64,000 bases of DNA from Roseovarius nubinhibens ISM (GTDB lineage: Bacteria; Pseudomonadota; Alphaproteobacteria; Rhodobacterales; Rhodobacteraceae): the NCBI RefSeq assembly GCF_000152625.1, contig NZ_CH724156.1, positions 1,965,778 to 2,029,777 on the forward strand, given 5' to 3'. Numbering within the stretch: the stretch's first letter is position 1; the number at the start of each line of letters is the position of its first letter. The position numbers and the translations under genes are program-made. The notes beneath the pieces are model-generated. The model did no database searches. It was not told where the DNA came from and worked only from the letters and a program-made list of their open reading frames with translations. Shown one piece after another: positions 45,401 to 53,058 of this stretch.

Positions 45401-45818
45401 GGTGCTTGGCCTTGCGCCGCTGCTCTTTGAGCGGTCGCAACAGGCGCAGTTCCTCAAGCCGACGGTGATCACGCTGGTCTATGGGCTCGGTTTTGGCATG
45501 GTGATGGTGCTGCTGGTGGTGCCGGCGCTGATGGCGATGCAGCAGGATGTGGCGCGGCAATTCGCGGCGCTGCGCCATGGGCTGCGGTTCCGTCAGGCGC
45601 CGGTGCGGCTGGCGCTGACGCTGGCGGTGGGCGGGATCCTTGGCTGGTTCGTGGTGACGTTGGGGGCGGCGCTTACCACCGGGGCGGCGCTCGTCGGCGC
45701 GCCCGGGACAGGCCCGGCGCTGGGCCTGTTCATCGCGGGTAGCGTGTTGATTTCCCTGCTGGTTTTCGCGGTTCTGGCAATCGGACAGATGCGCCGTCAG
45801 GGGGCGGGGCAGCCCTGA
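42447..45818 (+). CDS. RND-family efflux permease
   Basis: 1123 residues, slightly longer than typical HAE1 pumps, with 12 or more membrane segments and two periplasmic loops. The proton-relay motif in TM4 is GIVVDDAIVVGEH with Asp402-Asp403, as in AcrB. A GGAGG site precedes the ATG. About 90 residues at the C-terminus add two further hydrophobic segments (LAVGGILGWFVVTLGAALT and LFIAGSVLISLLVFAVLAI) beyond the usual fold. Substrates may be drugs, detergents or metals; no local regulator suggests which. It overlaps the next gene by 22 bases tail to tail. Confidence 0.9.
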   Translation: MARDIPPAAGGILSYFTRHRTAANLLLVVMVVLGLAAAPNMRAQFFPDVVVETVSVSVEWEGAGAEDVDAAIVQVLEPTLLAVEGVETGSSSSSEGRASITLEFEPGWDMGRAADDVQSAVDLITTLPEASEEPSVSRGAWRDRVTDVVITGPVGSEQLGRFADEFVSRLFEVGVTRTTLRGVSAPETIVEVPSVNLMAYDITMAEIAARVGFEVNATPAGDVAGANSRVRTGVEKRSAADVAGIVLRTNADGSTLTVGDIATVRTEGIARERSYFVGDDPAISIRVDRSASGDAIGIQTTVEEVAREMQASLPEGVSVDLIRTRSELISARLNILLENGLMGLVLVVALLFLFLNTRIAFWVAAGIPVAMLAAIAFMYIAGLTFNMISLFALIITLGIVVDDAIVVGEHADARARKLGERPMVAAENAAQRMAMPVFSATLTTLIAFFGLTVLSGRFGSLISDMPFTVIAVLLASLVECFLILPNHMAHALTHSGERHWYDAPSRMVNRGFIRVRERLFRPAMSFVVWARYPVLALMLLALASQLAVFARGDVNWRFFNAPERGSVTGNFAMAPGAERADSLEMMRELQRATEALGKEYEAKHGRNPISYVIAEVGGNAGRGLAGTESKDADQLGAISIELIDADLRPYSSFAFVADLQEAVEAHPLAETVSFRGARSGPGGDALDVQFYGATAEQLKAASQALKQALSAYPEVSAVEDDMAYDKDELILDLTPQGQALGFDIDALGRVLRNRLGGMTAAEYPDGPRSAEIRVELPEDELTADFLEGMQLRTPSGSYVPLAELVSVERRAGFSTVRRENGLRLISVTGDISEDNPARAQEIIEALEGDILPRIASELQVEWRLSGLSEQEDTFLKEARLGLILTMTGIYLVLAWVFSSWTRPLVVMAIIPFGLVGTIYGHHQWGVPMSIFTVVGLIGMSGIIINDSIVLVTTVDDYAKERGLIPSIIDGAADRLRPIMLTTLTTVLGLAPLLFERSQQAQFLKPTVITLVYGLGFGMVMVLLVVPALMAMQQDVARQFAALRHGLRFRQAPVRLALTLAVGGILGWFVVTLGAALTTGAALVGAPGTGPALGLFIAGSVLISLLVFAVLAIGQMRRQGAGQP

Positions 45819-46594
45819 ATATCCACCGCCTTTGACGCGCCGAGCACCGTGAGCCGCAGGGCGGAGCGGTCAATCGCGAAGGGGCGGCCTTCGACATGGG
45901 TCATGTAGCTCTGCACCGTGAGGCTCTGGCCTTGGCGGCTGGCCTTGGCAGGGGCGACCCAGATCAGCGGGTTGCCGGCCTCCATCACCACGGTTTCGGC
46001 GCCGCCGGTGGTGGGAAGGGTGAGGCGGGCGGTGATGCTCATGCCGTCCTTGGCGGGGGTGATCTGGCAGGAGACATGGGTGAGCCCGGCCTCGCGGGCG
46101 GTCAGCGGCTGGGCCGCGAGGGCGGCGGCGACGCGTGGATCGGGGCGGGTCGTGGCGCGGTCCAGAAGGCCCGAGACCTCGACCTGCGCCGGGATGCAAA
46201 TGTCTTCGCACACGCCGAGATCGACCACCCCGCGCAAGGTCACGTCACCGCCGGATTTGCGCGGTTTGACATGCAGGGGAAGGGTCACTTTTTCCTTGTA
46301 TCCTATGGACTTGAGCCCCGCCTGATCAATGATGCGCGGGCGCGGCCAGAGCACCTCGACCCCGGCCAGATTGCCCGATCCGCGCCAGTCGAACTGGGGC
46401 GGGATACCGGCGTCGCCGGGGGCGCGCCAATAGGTTTTCCAGCCCGGCGCGAGGGTGAATTCGATCCCCGCCATATGGCTGCCGTCGGCGAGACGCCAGC
46501 CGGGCAGGATGCGGGCCGAAATGACTTCGCCGGACTGGGCGGAAAGCGGGCTGGCGGCGAGGGCCAGAAGGAGGGAGAGGAGACGTATGATCAT
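45797..46594 (-). CDS. DsbD N-terminal-domain-like periplasmic protein
   Basis: 265 residues. A signal peptide (LLSLLLALAASPLSAQ) leads an Ig-like DsbD-alpha domain with LAPGWKTYWRAPGDAGIPPQF and the paired Cys in GVCEDICIPAQVE. DsbD uses this domain to pass electrons to periplasmic thiol proteins. Here the membrane and thioredoxin parts are missing, so this is a stand-alone version that probably needs a CcdA-like partner elsewhere. The start was chosen at the ATG giving the signal peptide. Confidence 0.82.
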   Translation of the reverse strand: MIIRLLSLLLALAASPLSAQSGEVISARILPGWRLADGSHMAGIEFTLAPGWKTYWRAPGDAGIPPQFDWRGSGNLAGVEVLWPRPRIIDQAGLKSIGYKEKVTLPLHVKPRKSGGDVTLRGVVDLGVCEDICIPAQVEVSGLLDRATTRPDPRVAAALAAQPLTAREAGLTHVSCQITPAKDGMSITARLTLPTTGGAETVVMEAGNPLIWVAPAKASRQGQSLTVQSYMTHVEGRPFAIDRSALRLTVLGASKAVDIQGCPAP

Positions 46595-46724
46595 GGGCGC
46601 GAGGATGGGGCAGGGGGGCGGGAATGCCAATTCACAATCGCGACAAGGGCCAAATGCGGCATCGGATTGCCCACGAATGCAGCCTCTGCTTGCAACCCCG
46701 CGCGGGGCAGACCATTGTTGAGAT

Positions 46725-47291
46725 ATGAGCAGCGAAACCGATCTCACGGGCAAGCTTTTGATCGCCATGCCGGGCATGGGCGATCCCCGGTTCGCGCATT
46801 CCGTCGTGTTGATGTGCGCCTATTCGCCGGAGGGCGCGATGGGGCTGATCATCAACAAGGTGACCGACGAGTTGCGGCTCGATAACCTGTTGGAACAACT
46901 GTCTATTCCCAAGTCCCCCATGGCCCGCGACCTGCCGGTGCATTTCGGCGGTCCGGTGGAGCATGGGCGGGGTTTCGTGCTGCATGATCCGTCCTATGAA
47001 TCGGCGATTTCAACGCTCGAAGTGACGCCCGAATTCTCGATGACGGCGACCATGGATATCCTTGAGGATATGGCGCAGGGGCTGGGGCCGAGCGACGTGA
47101 TTTTGGCGCTGGGCTATGCCGGGTGGGGGCCCGGGCAGCTCGAGGGGGAGATCGCCGGGAATGGCTGGCTCGTCTGTGATGCGACGCGGGATTTGGTGTT
47201 CGCGGCCAAGGATGGCGAGAAATGGGAGGCGGCGCTGGCGAGCCTTGGAATTTCGCCGCTGATGCTCTCGGCGGAGGGCGGCCGGGCCTGA
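46725..47291 (+). CDS. YqgE/AlgH-family protein
   Basis: 188 residues matching the UPF0301 group (GKLLIAMPGMGDPRFAHSVV, GGPVEHGRGFVLH, ALGYAGWGPGQLEGEI). The structure is known but the role is not, although AlgH has been linked to alginate regulation in pseudomonads. Single gene. The 200 bases that follow hold no gene or clear hairpin that I see. Confidence 0.9.
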   Translation: MSSETDLTGKLLIAMPGMGDPRFAHSVVLMCAYSPEGAMGLIINKVTDELRLDNLLEQLSIPKSPMARDLPVHFGGPVEHGRGFVLHDPSYESAISTLEVTPEFSMTATMDILEDMAQGLGPSDVILALGYAGWGPGQLEGEIAGNGWLVCDATRDLVFAAKDGEKWEAALASLGISPLMLSAEGGRA

Positions 47292-47490
47292 GCTGCGACT
47301 CAGGGTCGAAACCCCTTGGTTAACAGGCGAAATTGCCCCGAAATGGCACATCGGCAGCACGTCGGTATTGCGTCGGTAAGACGACAGTGCGGATTTCGGG
47401 AACTGGCCCCGGTTACAGCACCGCGCGCGGCGTTAACCGGTAAATTTCGGGTTACACCACCGTTTTCGTAAATAAAGTCTGAAGAATGCC

Positions 47491-48444
47491 CTAGCGCGGC
47501 GCGGCGGCGCGGCGGAGCCGGTCGTTGATGGCGAGGCCGAGCCCGGTGTCGGGCACCGGGGCCACGGCGATGCCGTCAGGCGCGCGGGCGTCGAGCGCGT
47601 GCAGGTGGCCAAAGAGGTTGGCCGCCGCCTCGGTCAGATCGCCCGAGGCCGAGAGATTGAGATCGCAGTCCATCGGGCCGAAGCCGAGGAACAGCTCGCC
47701 CGGTTCGGCGGCGCGGGCGTTGAGCCGCACCGAGGCACCCGGCGCGTAATGCGAGGCCATCTGGCCGGGGGCGACCAGCGGATCGCCGGTGCTGTGATGG
47801 ACGAGCGCCATGCCGAGCGCCGCCTCGATCGGCCCGGTGGGCAGACCGCCGGGACGCAGGAGCGTCGGGCTGCGGCCAAGGCCGAGAATGGTGCTTTCCA
47901 GCCCGACATCGCAGGCCCCGCCATCGAGCACGGCGGCGATGCGCCCGCCGAGACCGGCGAGCACATGGTCGGCGGTGGTCGGGCTGATCCGGCCCGAGGG
48001 GTTGGCTGAGGGGGCAGCAACGGGACCGGCAAATTCCGACAGCAGCCGTTGCGCCACCGGATGCGCGGGCAGGCGGATGGCCAGCGTCGGCAGATCGGCA
48101 GTCACCAGCGGCGACAGCCCGGCATCGTCGCGCAGGGGCAGCACGAGGGTGAGCGGGCCGGGCCAGAAGGCCTGGGCCAGCCGGTCGGCCTGATCCGACC
48201 AATGCACGTAAGCTTGGGCGCGGTCGATACTGTCGACATGGACGATGAGCGGGTTGAAGCGCGGCCGGCCCTTGGCCTCGAAGATGCGGGCCACGGCCAT
48301 ATCATTGCGCGCGTCGCCGCCAAGCCCGTAGACGGTTTCGGTGGGCAGCGCGACCAGCCCGCCGTCGCGCAGGATGGCGGCGGCGCGGGCGTGGCCCTCG
48401 GCATCATCGGCAAGTCGGAGCGTTTCCAGATCAGAGGGGGTCAT
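47491..48444 (-). CDS. tsaC: Threonylcarbamoyl-AMP synthase (Sua5 type)
   Basis: 317 residues, the longer Sua5 form with a C-terminal Sua5 domain from about residue 215. It makes threonylcarbamoyl-AMP for t6A37 of tRNAs. The substrate motifs LPTETVYGLGGDARND and AKGRPRFNPLIVHV are present, as is PSANPSGRISPTTADHV. It is divergent from the acyl-CoA dehydrogenase gene. Confidence 0.93.
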   Translation of the reverse strand: MTPSDLETLRLADDAEGHARAAAILRDGGLVALPTETVYGLGGDARNDMAVARIFEAKGRPRFNPLIVHVDSIDRAQAYVHWSDQADRLAQAFWPGPLTLVLPLRDDAGLSPLVTADLPTLAIRLPAHPVAQRLLSEFAGPVAAPSANPSGRISPTTADHVLAGLGGRIAAVLDGGACDVGLESTILGLGRSPTLLRPGGLPTGPIEAALGMALVHHSTGDPLVAPGQMASHYAPGASVRLNARAAEPGELFLGFGPMDCDLNLSASGDLTEAAANLFGHLHALDARAPDGIAVAPVPDTGLGLAINDRLRRAAAPR

Positions 48445-48543
48445 TTGTGACGCGGCGTTTCGATTGATGGTGACTGTGAGGGGCTTAGGCTAGATTGCAA
48501 GGGAATGCAAAGCCGGGACGGGCTGGGACGCAAGGAGTGCAGC

Positions 48544-50253
48544 ATGACATATCGTGCGCCGGTTGAGGATTATCAGTTCATTTTTGACCATGTTGTGGGT
48601 CTCGAACAGGTGACCGGGACAGAGCGATTCGCCGAGGCGACGCCGGATCTGCGGGCGGCGATTCTCGGCGAGGCGGGGCGCATGTGCGAAGAGGTTCTGG
48701 CGCCGTTGCAGCGGGCCGGGGATCTGACGCCGGCGCGGCTCGAGAACGGGGTGGTGCGGACGAGCCCGGGCTTTGCCGAGGGCTATCGCGCCATTGCCGA
48801 GGGCGGCTGGGTGTCGATTGCGGCGGACCCGGCGCATGGCGGCATGGGCCTGCCTGCGAGCCTTGCCACGGCGGTCAATGAGATGATGAGCGGCGCTTGT
48901 CTCAGCCTGCAGCTCAGCCCGTTGATGACGCAGGGCCAGATCGAGGCGCTCGAACATCATGCGAGCGACGAGATCAAAGAGGTCTATTTGCCCAAGCTGG
49001 TGAGCGGCGATTGGGCCGGGACGATGAACCTGACCGAGGCCCATGCCGGATCGGATGTGGGCGCGCTGCGCACCAAGGCCGAGCCGCAGGGCGATGGCAG
49101 CTATGCGGTGACCGGGCAGAAGATTTTCATCAGCTGGGGCGACAATGACATCACCGAGAATGTCTGTCACCTCGTGCTGGCGCGGCTGCCGGGGGCACCG
49201 GAGGGCACCAAGGGGATCAGCCTCTTCATGGTGCCGAAATATATCCCCGATGAGGCGGGCAACCCGGGTCAGGCCAATGATCTGCGGGTGGTGAGCCTCG
49301 AGCATAAGCTCGGCCTGCATGGCAGCCCCACGGCGGTGATGCAGTTCGACGGGGCGCGCGGCTGGCTCATCGGCGAGGAGGGCGGCGGCATGAAGGCGAT
49401 GTTCACCATGATGAACAACGCCCGGCTTGGTGTCGGCGGGCAGGGGATCGGCGTCGCCGAGGCCGCCTGTCAGACCGCGCTCGCCTATGCCGAGGAGCGG
49501 GTACAGGGCCGCAGCGCGGGGCCGGAAAAGGCGATCATCGGTCATGCGGATGTGCGCCGGATGCTGGCCGAGATGCGGGCCGATACCTTTGCCGCGCGGT
49601 CGATTGCGCTCGCCTGTGCGGTGGCGATCGACATGGCCCATGCCACGGGCGGCGCGGACTGGGCGGCGCGGGCGGCGTTTTTGACGCCTATCGCCAAGGC
49701 CTTTGGCACCGAGACCGGCATGCGGGTGGCCGAGTTGGGCGTGCAGGTGCATGGCGGCATGGGCTTCATCGAGGAAACCGGGGCCGCGCAATATAGCCGC
49801 GATGTCCGGGTCACCGCGATCTATGAGGGCACCAACGGCATTCAGGCGATGGACCTTGTGGGCCGCAAGCTCATGGATGGGGGCGAGGCGGCGGCGGCGA
49901 TCCTGGACGAGATCGAGGCCCAGGCCGAGGCGGCGCGGGCCGAGATGCCGGAGCTGGCCGAGCCGGTCTGGCAGGCCGCCGAGAACCTGCGCGAGGCGAT
50001 GGAATGGATGCTCGCGCAGGGCGAGATGACCGAGCGCTTTGCCGGGGCGGTGCCGTTTCTCATGGGGTTCGGCCGGGTTCTGGGTGCGCATTATCACCTG
50101 TCGGCGGCGATGGCCGAGGGCGAGGAGGGCAAGCGGCATCGGCTGGCGCGGTTCTATATCCGGCGGCTGTTGCCGCAGAGCGCCGCCTATCTCGCCCATG
50201 CCACGGCGGGGGCCGAGGGGGTGATGGCGCTCAGCCCGGACGATCTGCGTTAG
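48544..50253 (+). CDS. Acyl-CoA dehydrogenase, DmdC-like long form
   Basis: 569 residues, longer than classical acyl-CoA dehydrogenases (about 380), with the extra C-terminal domain of the ACADM/DmdC-type group. FAD-linked motifs are TMNLTEAHAGSDVGAL and VQVHGGMGFIEE, and the catalytic base region AIYEGTNGIQAMDL is intact. AAGGAG precedes the chosen ATG. In roseobacters such enzymes include the methylmercaptopropionyl-CoA dehydrogenases (DmdC) of DMSP breakdown; sequence alone does not separate these from fatty acyl-CoA dehydrogenases. Confidence 0.85.
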   Translation: MTYRAPVEDYQFIFDHVVGLEQVTGTERFAEATPDLRAAILGEAGRMCEEVLAPLQRAGDLTPARLENGVVRTSPGFAEGYRAIAEGGWVSIAADPAHGGMGLPASLATAVNEMMSGACLSLQLSPLMTQGQIEALEHHASDEIKEVYLPKLVSGDWAGTMNLTEAHAGSDVGALRTKAEPQGDGSYAVTGQKIFISWGDNDITENVCHLVLARLPGAPEGTKGISLFMVPKYIPDEAGNPGQANDLRVVSLEHKLGLHGSPTAVMQFDGARGWLIGEEGGGMKAMFTMMNNARLGVGGQGIGVAEAACQTALAYAEERVQGRSAGPEKAIIGHADVRRMLAEMRADTFAARSIALACAVAIDMAHATGGADWAARAAFLTPIAKAFGTETGMRVAELGVQVHGGMGFIEETGAAQYSRDVRVTAIYEGTNGIQAMDLVGRKLMDGGEAAAAILDEIEAQAEAARAEMPELAEPVWQAAENLREAMEWMLAQGEMTERFAGAVPFLMGFGRVLGAHYHLSAAMAEGEEGKRHRLARFYIRRLLPQSAAYLAHATAGAEGVMALSPDDLR

Positions 50254-50717
50254 GACAGGCTCTGGGCGTAGCGTTCGAGCTGATCGGCGACGGTGCCCCA
50301 GCCGTCGTGAAACCCCATGTCCTCATGGCTCTTGCGGGCCTCTGGCGAGCGGTGGCGCGCGGTCGCGGTGTAGAGCGTGCCGCCCGCGCCATCGTCTTCG
50401 AGATCGAGAATCGCGGTCATGAAGGGATCGGGGGCGGGTTTCCAGCCCTCGCTATAGCCATCGGTGAAGACCAGCCGGGTCTGTGGCACGACCTCGAGAT
50501 AGACGCCGGTATTCTCCATTTCCTGCCCCTCGACGAGGAAGGTGGTGTTGAACCGGCCGCCGACGCGCAGGTCGATGTCGCAGCGCGTGACCTGATGCGG
50601 CGCGGGGATGAAGAAATGCGGGATATGGTCGGGCGAGGTCCAGCACTCCCAGATCAGCGCCCGGGGTGCGGCGAGGCGGCGGGTGAAACTCAGGTCGGTC
50701 TTGGGGTCGAGCATCAT
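50250..50717 (-). CDS. SRPBCC/AHSA1-like domain protein
   Basis: 155 residues of the START-like fold used by Aha1-type and related ligand-binding proteins (FTRRLAAPRALIWECWTSPDHI, GGRFNTTFLVEG, GFHDGWGTVADQLERYAQ). Its first ATG overlaps the stop of the ArsR-type gene, so the two are coexpressed. ArsR-SRPBCC pairs are common in proteobacteria, and the small partner may bind the inducer or a lipid-like compound. Function unproven. Confidence 0.85.
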   Translation of the reverse strand: MMLDPKTDLSFTRRLAAPRALIWECWTSPDHIPHFFIPAPHQVTRCDIDLRVGGRFNTTFLVEGQEMENTGVYLEVVPQTRLVFTDGYSEGWKPAPDPFMTAILDLEDDGAGGTLYTATARHRSPEARKSHEDMGFHDGWGTVADQLERYAQSLS

Positions 50718-51055
50718 GAGCTGCGGTCCTTCATCAGGGTTGTGACATAGCTGTCGAGCCGGTCGAGACGGCCCTCCCAGAGGCTGCGCTGGGTGGCGAG
50801 CCAGTCGGTGGCGGGGGCAAAGGCCTCGGGGGCGAGCGCGCAGAGCCGGCTGCGGCCCTGCTTGCGGGTGGTGATGAGCCCGGCGGCCTCGAGACGGGTC
50901 AGATGCCCCATGAAGGAGGGCAGCGACATGTCATGCGGCGCGGCGAGCTCGCTCACGCTGGCCTCGCCCCGGGCGAGCCGTTCGAGAATGCGCCGCCGCG
51001 TCGGGTCGCCCAGCGCGGTGAAGCAGTCGGAGAGGGTCGAATCATACTTAGCCAT
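50714..51055 (-). CDS. ArsR-family regulator
   Basis: 113 residues with a winged helix (CFTALGDPTRRRILERLARGEASVSELAA, SLPSFMGHLTRLEAAGLITT). No metal-binding Cys cluster is present, so it is of the non-metal SRPBCC-linked type. The start MAKYDSTLSD was chosen because a 20-base palindrome overlaps it and a second copy lies upstream. These are probably its own operators, giving autoregulation. Confidence 0.88.
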   Translation of the reverse strand: MAKYDSTLSDCFTALGDPTRRRILERLARGEASVSELAAPHDMSLPSFMGHLTRLEAAGLITTRKQGRSRLCALAPEAFAPATDWLATQRSLWEGRLDRLDSYVTTLMKDRSS

Positions 51056-51065
51056 GCGCCTAAGT
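51046..51065. promoter_or_regulatory. Operator copy 1, overlapping the ArsR start codon
   Basis: ACTTAGCCATGCGCCTAAGT. The ACTTAG/CTAAGT arms are inverted, and the sequence contains the start codon of the ArsR-type gene on the minus strand. Shares 15 of 20 bases with the copy at 51097. Confidence 0.7.
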
Positions 51066-51096
51066 ATTGGCGGCGGGCGCGTGCGGTCAAGGGAAA

Positions 51097-51116
51097 ACTT
51101 AGGCCCGAGCCTAAGT
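51097..51116. promoter_or_regulatory. Operator copy 2, perfect palindrome
   Basis: ACTTAGGCCCGAGCCTAAGT: 8-base inverted arms around CCGA. It lies 51 bases from copy 1 centre to centre, close to five helical turns, and between the divergent ArsR and MBL hydrolase genes. Confidence 0.75.
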
Positions 51117-51231
51117 GACGCGACGCTGTGGCGGCGGGATAGGGCAGGCGGGTTGACCTTGCCGCACCTGCGGGGTCTGTTGGGCGCGAACCGGGGCAGC
51201 GCGCCCCGAGGCGCAGAGGGGGCCTCCGCAG

Positions 51232-52296
51232 ATGCAAGACATGACCAAGCCGCGCGGCATTCAGATGCCATGGCCCACGCCGCCCGCCGAGGGCGAGGCC
51301 GTCGAGATCGCGCCCGGGCTGCTCTGGCTGCGGCTGCCGCTGCCGATGGCGCTCGACCATGTGAATATCTATGCGCTGGACGAGGGCGAGAGCTGGACCG
51401 TGGTCGACACGGGCATTCATTCGAAACGGGCGGTGGCGCTCTGGGAGAAGATCCTCGCCGGCCCCCTGGCGGGCAAACCGGTCAGTCGGGTGATCCTGAC
51501 CCATCATCACCCGGATCATATCGGCATGGCGGGCTGGCTCATGGAGCGGTTCGGGGCGGAGCTCTGGATGTCGCGCACTGCCTGGCTCATGGCGCGGATG
51601 CTCATCCTCGATGTGGAGGAGGTGCCGACCGAACAGGCGCTCGACTATTGGCGCAGTGCCGGGATGGACCCAGAGATTTTCGAGACGCGGCGCACGGGCC
51701 GGCCCTATAATTTCGCCGATACCTCCTATCCGCTGCCGGTGGGCTATCGCCGCCTGCGCGAGGGCGAGGTGATCCGGGCGGGCGGGCGCGACTGGGATGT
51801 GCGGCTTGGCAATGGCCATGCGCCGGAGCATGTCACGCTCTGGAGTCGCGACGATGCGCTGGTGATAGCGGGCGATCAGATCATCAGCTCGATCAGCCCC
51901 AATATCGGCGTCTATCCGACCGAGCCGGAGGCCGATCCGCTGGCCGAGTGGCTCGAATCCTGCGAGCGGCTGGCGGGGTTTGCGCGCGAGGATCATCTGG
52001 TGCTCAGCGGGCATAAGCTGCCCTTTACCGGGCTGCCGCATCGGATGCGGCAATTGATCGACAATCACCACGGGGCCTTGCGCCGTCTCGAGGCGCATCT
52101 GGCGACCCCGCGCACCGCGGCGGAGTGTTTCGCGCCGCTCTTCAAGCGGCGGATCGATGCCGGCACCTATGGGCTGGCGCTGGTTGAAGCGGTTGCACAT
52201 CTTAACCATCTCTATCAGGCTGGCCGCATCACGCGGGCGCGGCGCGCCGATGGGGCGTGGCTGTGGCAGGCACAAGAGGGCTGCAAGAAAGGCTGA
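51232..52296 (+). CDS. MBL-fold metallo-hydrolase
   Basis: 354 residues. The zinc motif THHHPDHIGMAGWL lies near residue 90 and further ligands occur in GNGHAPEHVTLWS, GDQIISSI and SGHKLPF. A C-terminal winged-helix-like domain follows (KRRIDAGTYGLALVEAVAHLN), as in LACTB2-type proteins and other roseobacter hydrolases linked to acyl-CoA metabolism. It is divergent from the ArsR gene and downstream of both operator palindromes, so it may belong to the same regulon. Substrate unknown. Confidence 0.85.
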   Translation: MQDMTKPRGIQMPWPTPPAEGEAVEIAPGLLWLRLPLPMALDHVNIYALDEGESWTVVDTGIHSKRAVALWEKILAGPLAGKPVSRVILTHHHPDHIGMAGWLMERFGAELWMSRTAWLMARMLILDVEEVPTEQALDYWRSAGMDPEIFETRRTGRPYNFADTSYPLPVGYRRLREGEVIRAGGRDWDVRLGNGHAPEHVTLWSRDDALVIAGDQIISSISPNIGVYPTEPEADPLAEWLESCERLAGFAREDHLVLSGHKLPFTGLPHRMRQLIDNHHGALRRLEAHLATPRTAAECFAPLFKRRIDAGTYGLALVEAVAHLNHLYQAGRITRARRADGAWLWQAQEGCKKG

Positions 52297-52299
52297 GCG

Positions 52300-52755
52300 A
52301 TGGAAGACGAAATCAGGACATCCGCCGAGGCGATGGAAGCGGCCGCGATCCCGCGCTGTCGCGAGGTTCATGCCGATCCCAAGCGCTGTCGTGGCGGCGA
52401 GGATGTGGTGGAAGGCGTCGAGCTCGAACCTGTCGAGCAGAAAAGCCCGGCGCAATGGGCCTATGAGCGGCTCATCCTCTATATCCAGAATTTCGAGAAG
52501 ACCCTCGATAATGAACATGAGGTCGCCATGGGCTTTGCCGGGGATTCGACCGGGGTGATCCGCATCGAGGGCATGGGCTATTTCGACCCGGATATCGTGA
52601 CCTTTTACGGCAGTGATGCGACCGGGGCCAAGACCCAGCTCATCCAGCATGTGACGCAGCTCAGCGTGATGCTGCGCGCCCTGCCGAAACAGGTTGAGGA
52701 AGAAGAGCCGACACGCATCGGGTTCCGGCTGGCGCAGGGGCTCAAACCCGAGTGA
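52300..52755 (+). CDS. Small conserved protein (DUF6173-like)
   Basis: 151 residues starting three bases after the hydrolase stop. The conserved core is WAYERLILYIQNFEKTLDN, GVIRIEGMGYFDPDIVTFYG, LIQHVTQLSVMLRALPKQ and RIGFRLAQGL. I associate this pattern with DUF6173, but that is from memory. Acidic N-terminus, no membrane segment. Function unknown; cotranscription with the hydrolase is likely. Confidence 0.7.
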   Translation: MEDEIRTSAEAMEAAAIPRCREVHADPKRCRGGEDVVEGVELEPVEQKSPAQWAYERLILYIQNFEKTLDNEHEVAMGFAGDSTGVIRIEGMGYFDPDIVTFYGSDATGAKTQLIQHVTQLSVMLRALPKQVEEEEPTRIGFRLAQGLKPE

Positions 52756-52760
52756 GGGGA

Positions 52761-52775
52761 GGGCGATTTTCGCCC
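52761..52775 (+). terminator. Hairpin after the DUF6173-like gene
   Basis: GGGCGA-TTT-TCGCCC, a short stem five bases after the stop with no T tract. Weak terminator at best. Confidence 0.4.
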
Positions 52776-52860
52776 GCCCTGCGACAGCATGGGGCGTGAC
52801 AGCCCGCGGCAAATGCAGTAACAGGCTGACCAACACGCGATTTGAAAAGGATTTGGCACG

Positions 52861-52995
52861 ATGGCCGAGTACAAGCATGGCGAAATGGACATCACCGTTC
52901 AGGAAAAGACCTTTGAGCAATTCATCAAATGGTCGATGCGCGTTGGCATCTTTTCGATCGGGGTTCTGATCTTCCTCGCGATTTTCAACGGCTGA
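52861..52995 (+). CDS. aa3-type cytochrome c oxidase subunit IV
   Basis: Only 44 residues, so easily missed. MAEYKHGEMDITVQEKTFEQ followed by one membrane segment (VGIFSIGVLIFLAIF) matches the small subunit IV (CoxIV_2) of alphaproteobacterial aa3 oxidases as known from Paracoccus and Rhodobacter. GAAAAGG precedes the ATG. It is not next to the main oxidase genes, which lie outside this window; that isolated position is usual. Non-catalytic, possibly helps assembly. Confidence 0.9.
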   Translation: MAEYKHGEMDITVQEKTFEQFIKWSMRVGIFSIGVLIFLAIFNG

Positions 52996-53058
52996 TCCAG
53001 CTGCTGATCTGACGGCGGCCCCAGAGCGGGCCGCGTCGCAGTTCTTGGGGGACGGGAC

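Noticed and set aside
47292-47490. AT-richer gap between yqgE and tsaC examined for an RNA gene
   Set aside because: No tRNA cloverleaf, stable hairpin with T tract, or recognised RNA pattern found.
48495-48512. TTGCAA ... TGCAAA pair ahead of the acyl-CoA dehydrogenase as another PccR-like site
   Set aside because: Imperfect arms and spacing (10 bases between cores) differ from both the published arrangement and the prpE cluster.
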